A stretch of DNA of 64,000 nucleotides from JBBTTE01 sp038064395 (lineage in GTDB: Bacteria; Patescibacteriota; Saccharimonadia; Saccharimonadales; UBA4665), in assembly GCA_038064395.1 (NCBI GenBank), contig JBBTTE010000002.1:1-64000 (forward strand). Reading direction: 5' to 3'. The position numbers and the translations under genes are program-made. Below, piece after piece: positions 61,101-64,000 of this stretch (position 1 is its first letter; every line of letters starts with the position of its first letter). A model generated the notes under the pieces. The model did no database searches, was not told the DNA's origin, and saw only the letters and a program-made list of their open reading frames with translations.

Positions 61101-61882
61101 TGGCCCGTTCCGTTACTTGAAACCTCATCACATGTTGGAGCAAATTCAACTTCGTAATCCCACTCTCCATTACTACCAGTGTAATTTGCAGCATTTCTTT
61201 GATATATACCAAACCCATTAACATATGAACTGTCTAGTCCGGCTATTCCATCGTTAAGTTGTTGTGCAGATCCAATGTAAACGTTGCTATTACTAGCATG
61301 CACTCTAAACGATCTCTCATTATCACCAGCGGATGCAGATATCTTTGCTACAAGGTAAAAAGCTCTCCACTTTTCGTGTCCAGTTATTGAAGATTTGATA
61401 CCATCTCCGCTGCTTATCGTTGGAAAGCTAAACGAGCTATTACAACCTCCTGTATCAGTTCTTGTAGAATTATAAACCCCCCCGAAGTTACCGTTGAGAT
61501 ACGATTCTGTATGCTGACTGTCTCCTGATCCATCTGCTAAATCGTTCAGATAATAGGTAACGGTCGGTGCTCCAACATCCAATGTGCATGCTTGGTCAAT
61601 GGTTATGGATGTAGACTGCCCTATTGGCACATATATTTTGACCCATGAAAATCTGCCATCAAAAGCACCAGTGCCTACTGCATAGAATGGGGTTTGAGCA
61701 CCAGATACGCCGTGCACGTCACTCGAGTTAGGCTGAGGGGCATCTTCTGATATTGGAACGTTAGTGTCGGCAGATACACTCACGCTACTACTTAATATCG
61801 TAAGTCCAGCCAAAACTAGTAGCAAAAAAAACGACAACTTCATGGCACTGCCTGCTAAAAATATTAGAAGTCTTTTAGCCAC
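58194..61882 (-). CDS. Large secreted protein of the pilus locus, probable adhesin, split by a false gap
   Basis: Read across the N gap as one frame, this encodes about 1,190 aa once the 25-bp overlap is collapsed. It has an N-terminal signal peptide (SFFLLLVLAGLTILSSSVSVSA), a long beta-rich, Gly/Asn/Ser-rich body and a C-terminal region (LVHGSFVADNVHLMRTYGS) like those of pilus-tip or PilX/PilY-type proteins. Cysteines are spread through the C-terminal part. The N-terminal ~400 residues are AT-rich in DNA and differ from the rest. Its place at the head of the pilus operon suggests a tip adhesin. The start at 61882 has no other ATG upstream. Confidence 0.7.
59203..59302. other. Scaffold gap of 100 N, flanked by the same 25 bp
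   Basis: The 25 bp before the gap (59178-59202) and after it (59303-59327) are identical. Removing the gap and one copy leaves the reading frame open across the join (ITNNITYG then SGSWTAD), so the two contigs probably just overlap and no sequence is missing. Confidence 0.9.
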
Positions 61883-61886
61883 GCTA

Positions 61887-62396
61887 TCAAAGTCCTTTAT
61901 TTTTTAGCTGATCGATATAGTATTGTGCTTCGGAAGTCCTTTTTTGTTTGCTCAGCTCAGATATCAAACTTTCAGTATATTGCTTGTACTTGCTGGTATC
62001 TCCTTGCTTATCAGCAATTTCGGCCCTATATATGTATATGTCTGTAGAGAGTTTTGAAGCTGGCACATTATTCTGCACCTCCTCCAAAATTGAATTAGCT
62101 TGCCTAAAATCTTTTGCCTGTATATAGTACGCAGCCGAGTTGAATCTATTGTACTGGTAGCTGTCGTAGTCTTTATTTTTCAGGTTTTTCTGATCTACTT
62201 CTGAGTACCTTTTTTCTAAGGTGTCGGCCTGCTTGTGAATGCGTTTGTCGAATTTCTTGGCGTGAAAGTAGTTGGACGCAACAGAGATGAGCAAGGCAAT
62301 TACCAAAACAATAAGTACGAGTTTTGCTACATTCTTAACCAATCTACGCTTGTTGACATTTTTTATTTTAGACCCAAAAGACAACATATAATTCAC
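61887..62396 (-). CDS. Membrane-anchored TPR-like protein, 169 aa
   Basis: A basic N-terminus and one helix (LVLIVLVIALLISVASNYF) are followed by about three helical hairpins resembling TPR repeats (FNSAAYYIQAKDFRQANSIL, IYRAEIADKQGDTSKYKQYT). TPR proteins such as PilF help pilus assembly, but the resemblance is only general. It precedes the large secreted-protein gene by 4 bp. Base composition is clearly AT-rich. Confidence 0.6.
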   Translation of the reverse strand: MNYMLSFGSKIKNVNKRRLVKNVAKLVLIVLVIALLISVASNYFHAKKFDKRIHKQADTLEKRYSEVDQKNLKNKDYDSYQYNRFNSAAYYIQAKDFRQANSILEEVQNNVPASKLSTDIYIYRAEIADKQGDTSKYKQYTESLISELSKQKRTSEAQYYIDQLKNKGL

Positions 62397-62502
62397 CCTC
62401 TAGTTTGTAATTATACATAAGAGTTATGCAGCAGCAAAAAGAATAAGACCATCAATGCCAGACATTGCTATAAGAGACGAATTTGTTGCTGTTTATTTCG
62501 TG

Positions 62503-63246
62503 CTATCTGGTCTGAGTTGAACTATCGTTCTCACATGCGGCTTGTCCGCTATACGGAACTCTCAACTGACCATTGTATAGACTACCGGTATTGCGACCTT
62601 GGCTAACAGTCAGACGAACTGCTTGCGCTACACACGTGTCATCATAAGCACCGCTCGCATCTATTGGTGAAGGTGCAAATTGGACATCAAATCCATATGT
62701 CTTAACTTTTCTGGGCTTAAGATTTGTTTTCCACGTGCGATTTTGACTTTGATAGCTATATGTTTCCTCTGTTTTTGTTTTTTTAAGTTTTTTACAACTC
62801 TTTAGTAAGATATCATAGTGAGTCGGGGAATCAGTATCCGTGATCTCCTCAGGACCAACTATTTGCATTTGAATCTTTGGTTTTCCATTTTTCTTACATT
62901 TCTTAAACGGTTGGGTGGACGCGGAAATTTTTACCTGTTTTATCGATGCCGTTCCAGATACTCTGCCAATTAAACCTGCGGGCTTGTTTGAAGAATTATT
63001 TGCAAAAACGTCAGGGGCAGCTTTCAAGGACACTGCCGCACCGAGGCTACCAACACCTAGCATTAACGCGGCCTTAGCTTGCCATGATTGTGGTATATAA
63101 GGCTGAAGTTGATCCATTGCCCAGCCACCGAGGGTAGCGAGTCTGCTTTGATCAAGCTCAGCACCAATAGCCTCAGCCTCGCCAGCTTCAGTATAAGTCA
63201 GTTCAGTTTGGCCCGTAGGGGCTAGTTCCATTGTGTTGCCTGTCAT
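62503..63246 (-). CDS. Hypothetical protein with internal hydrophobic segment, 247 aa
   Basis: Unrecognised. A hydrophobic stretch at residues ~58-75 (AALMLGVGSLGAAVSLKAAP) separates a short acidic part from a Lys-rich domain with four or more cysteines (FKKCKKNGKPKIQMQIVG, LLKSCKKLKKTKTEETYS), so it is probably exported and disulfide-bonded. The DNA is AT-rich, locally near 25% GC. Confidence 0.6.
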   Translation of the reverse strand: MTGNTMELAPTGQTELTYTEAGEAEAIGAELDQSRLATLGGWAMDQLQPYIPQSWQAKAALMLGVGSLGAAVSLKAAPDVFANNSSNKPAGLIGRVSGTASIKQVKISASTQPFKKCKKNGKPKIQMQIVGPEEITDTDSPTHYDILLKSCKKLKKTKTEETYSYQSQNRTWKTNLKPRKVKTYGFDVQFAPSPIDASGAYDDTCVAQAVRLTVSQGRNTGSLYNGQLRVPYSGQAACENDSSTQTR

Positions 63247-63397
63247 CGCATAGTTTCCTATATTACGTGCTTAGAATACCATACTTAGCTATAAAAAGCA
63301 AGTATTAGCGTATCCACTTTAATTATACTCCCTGTAGTCAAGCACGATGTGTGATATTTAACTCGTCGGAAGCAGTCAAAGACGACTAAGGTGGGGT

Positions 63398-64000
63398 CTA
63401 GCCGCCGGCCGCAAGATCGGCCATGTTGATCTTGCCTGTCTTGGTGTTCTTGATGACGAATAGTGCAATCAGCGAAGCTGCGATACCGAAGGTCGAAGCG
63501 ATCAGGTAACCGTCGTGGAAGCCGCGAACGGCTGCCGTAGCCAGCTGTTCCTGAGTTGGCGCTGATAACAGATTAAGATTGGTTATGTAGCGTGTGGCAG
63601 TTGAGGTAGCTATGCCTGTTAGCACGGCTAGTCCGACTGCTCCACCGATTTGCTGTGAGGTATTAAGAATGCCTGAGGCTAGGCCAGATTCTTCGTGAGG
63701 CACGCCAGAAGTTGCGGCAATGGTTGCAGCTACGAAGGTTCCACCCATGCCAAGGCCGAGCAATATCAGGCCAGGTGCAACATTACCCCAGAATGTACCA
63801 TCAACTGGTATGTGCGACAGCCAGAATAGCCCTGCCGAAACAAATAGAGGAGCAATCACTAGGACTGGCTTGTAGCCATACTTCTGGACAACTCGCGGCA
63901 CATTAGTAGCCGTAAGTGCGACGGCAAACGGCACAATCAAGAAGCTAAAGCCTGTCTTAATTGGTGTAAATCCAAGGATTTGCTGCAGATAGAGCGTCGT
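63398..64000 (-). CDS. MFS drug exporter (DHA2/EmrB-like), 5' end beyond the window
   Basis: The C-terminal ~200 aa of a major-facilitator exporter; the frame is open to the window edge, so the start lies beyond 64000. Visible are LYLQQILGFTPIKTGF, LLGLGMGGTFVAATIAATSG and SGLASGILNTSQQIGGAVGL, typical of the 14-helix DHA2 family. It probably exports drugs or metabolites. Confidence 0.87.
   Translation of the reverse strand, partial: TTLYLQQILGFTPIKTGFSFLIVPFAVALTATNVPRVVQKYGYKPVLVIAPLFVSAGLFWLSHIPVDGTFWGNVAPGLILLGLGMGGTFVAATIAATSGVPHEESGLASGILNTSQQIGGAVGLAVLTGIATSTATRYITNLNLLSAPTQEQLATAAVRGFHDGYLIASTFGIAASLIALFVIKNTKTGKINMADLAAGG

Overview
The window looks like a chromosomal segment of a Candidate Phyla Radiation bacterium, most likely a Saccharibacteria (TM7) relative from an environmental lineage. 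The evidence is gene content and style: a complete type IV pilus locus, a long membrane-anchored VirD4/HerA-like ATPase, a cellulose-synthase-like GT2, few biosynthetic genes, tight operons with ATGA overlaps, and many small lineage-specific hypotheticals. GC is mid-range, roughly 45-50% on hand-counted lines. The standard genetic code fits all genes. The assignment is inference; no rRNA gene is present to confirm it. One 100-N scaffold gap (59203-59302) lies in a long secreted-protein gene and appears to be an assembly artefact.

Layout. 0.1-1.1 kb: two unknown genes. 1.2-5.9 kb: gyrB-gyrA. 6.0-11.9 kb: a surface protein with an LPNTG-like tail, a membrane protein, the VirD4-like ATPase and two small companions. 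11.9-12.6 kb: a gene-free stretch with two divergent promoters that seem to drive two structured RNAs. 12.6-16.8 kb: comM, a small ribbon-helix-helix repressor with its own operator array, infC (AUC start)-rpmI-rplT, rnpB, and a pterin-dehydratase/RNase HI fusion. 16.9-22.8 kb: an RND exporter, unknown genes, tRNA-Pro, a compact orphan RNA and a site-2 protease. 22.8-30.6 kb: folP/folK, rpmB, an MBL hydrolase with its regulator, miaA, an alkyltransferase-like protein, thrS with a T-box leader, tRNA-Val and nrdR. 30.5-41.5 kb: GT2 glycosyltransferase, tRNA-Gly/Thr, uppP, a GH16 glucanase with an F5/8C domain, a TauD-like dioxygenase next to a TauE-like exporter, and unknown proteins. 41.5-42.1 kb: a one-gene acetyltransferase cassette between a complete tRNA-Asp and a 44-bp copy of its 3' end. 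42.2-46 kb: PpiC foldase, PH-domain protein, tRNA-Arg, ndk, and an RHH-tyrosine recombinase pair. 45.9-62.4 kb: the type IV pilus locus, all on the minus strand, from a large secreted protein through pilM-N-O-B-T-C, pilins and prepilin peptidase to minor pilins. 62.5-64 kb: an unknown protein and the 3' part of an MFS exporter.

How the parts fit. Most recognisable genes serve information processing (gyrase, IF3, L35, L20, L28, RNase P, ThrRS, MiaA, NrdR, Ndk) and the cell surface (pili, GT2, UppP, GH16, exporters, foldase). This suits an organism living attached to other cells with reduced biosynthesis. Regulation is unusually visible: a T-box with a very short first stem, an AUC initiator for infC, an RHH operator array, and about ten genes whose -10 box lies 6-9 nt before the start codon, suggesting leaderless mRNAs.

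The strongest candidates for undescribed biology are the tRNA-Asp-flanked acetyltransferase cassette (41504-42104), a family of four intergenic repeats each exactly 58 bp with 10-bp inverted ends, several promoter-driven orphan RNAs (near 12.0, 12.5, 22.0 and 29.9 kb), and the pterin-dehydratase/RNase HI fusion.
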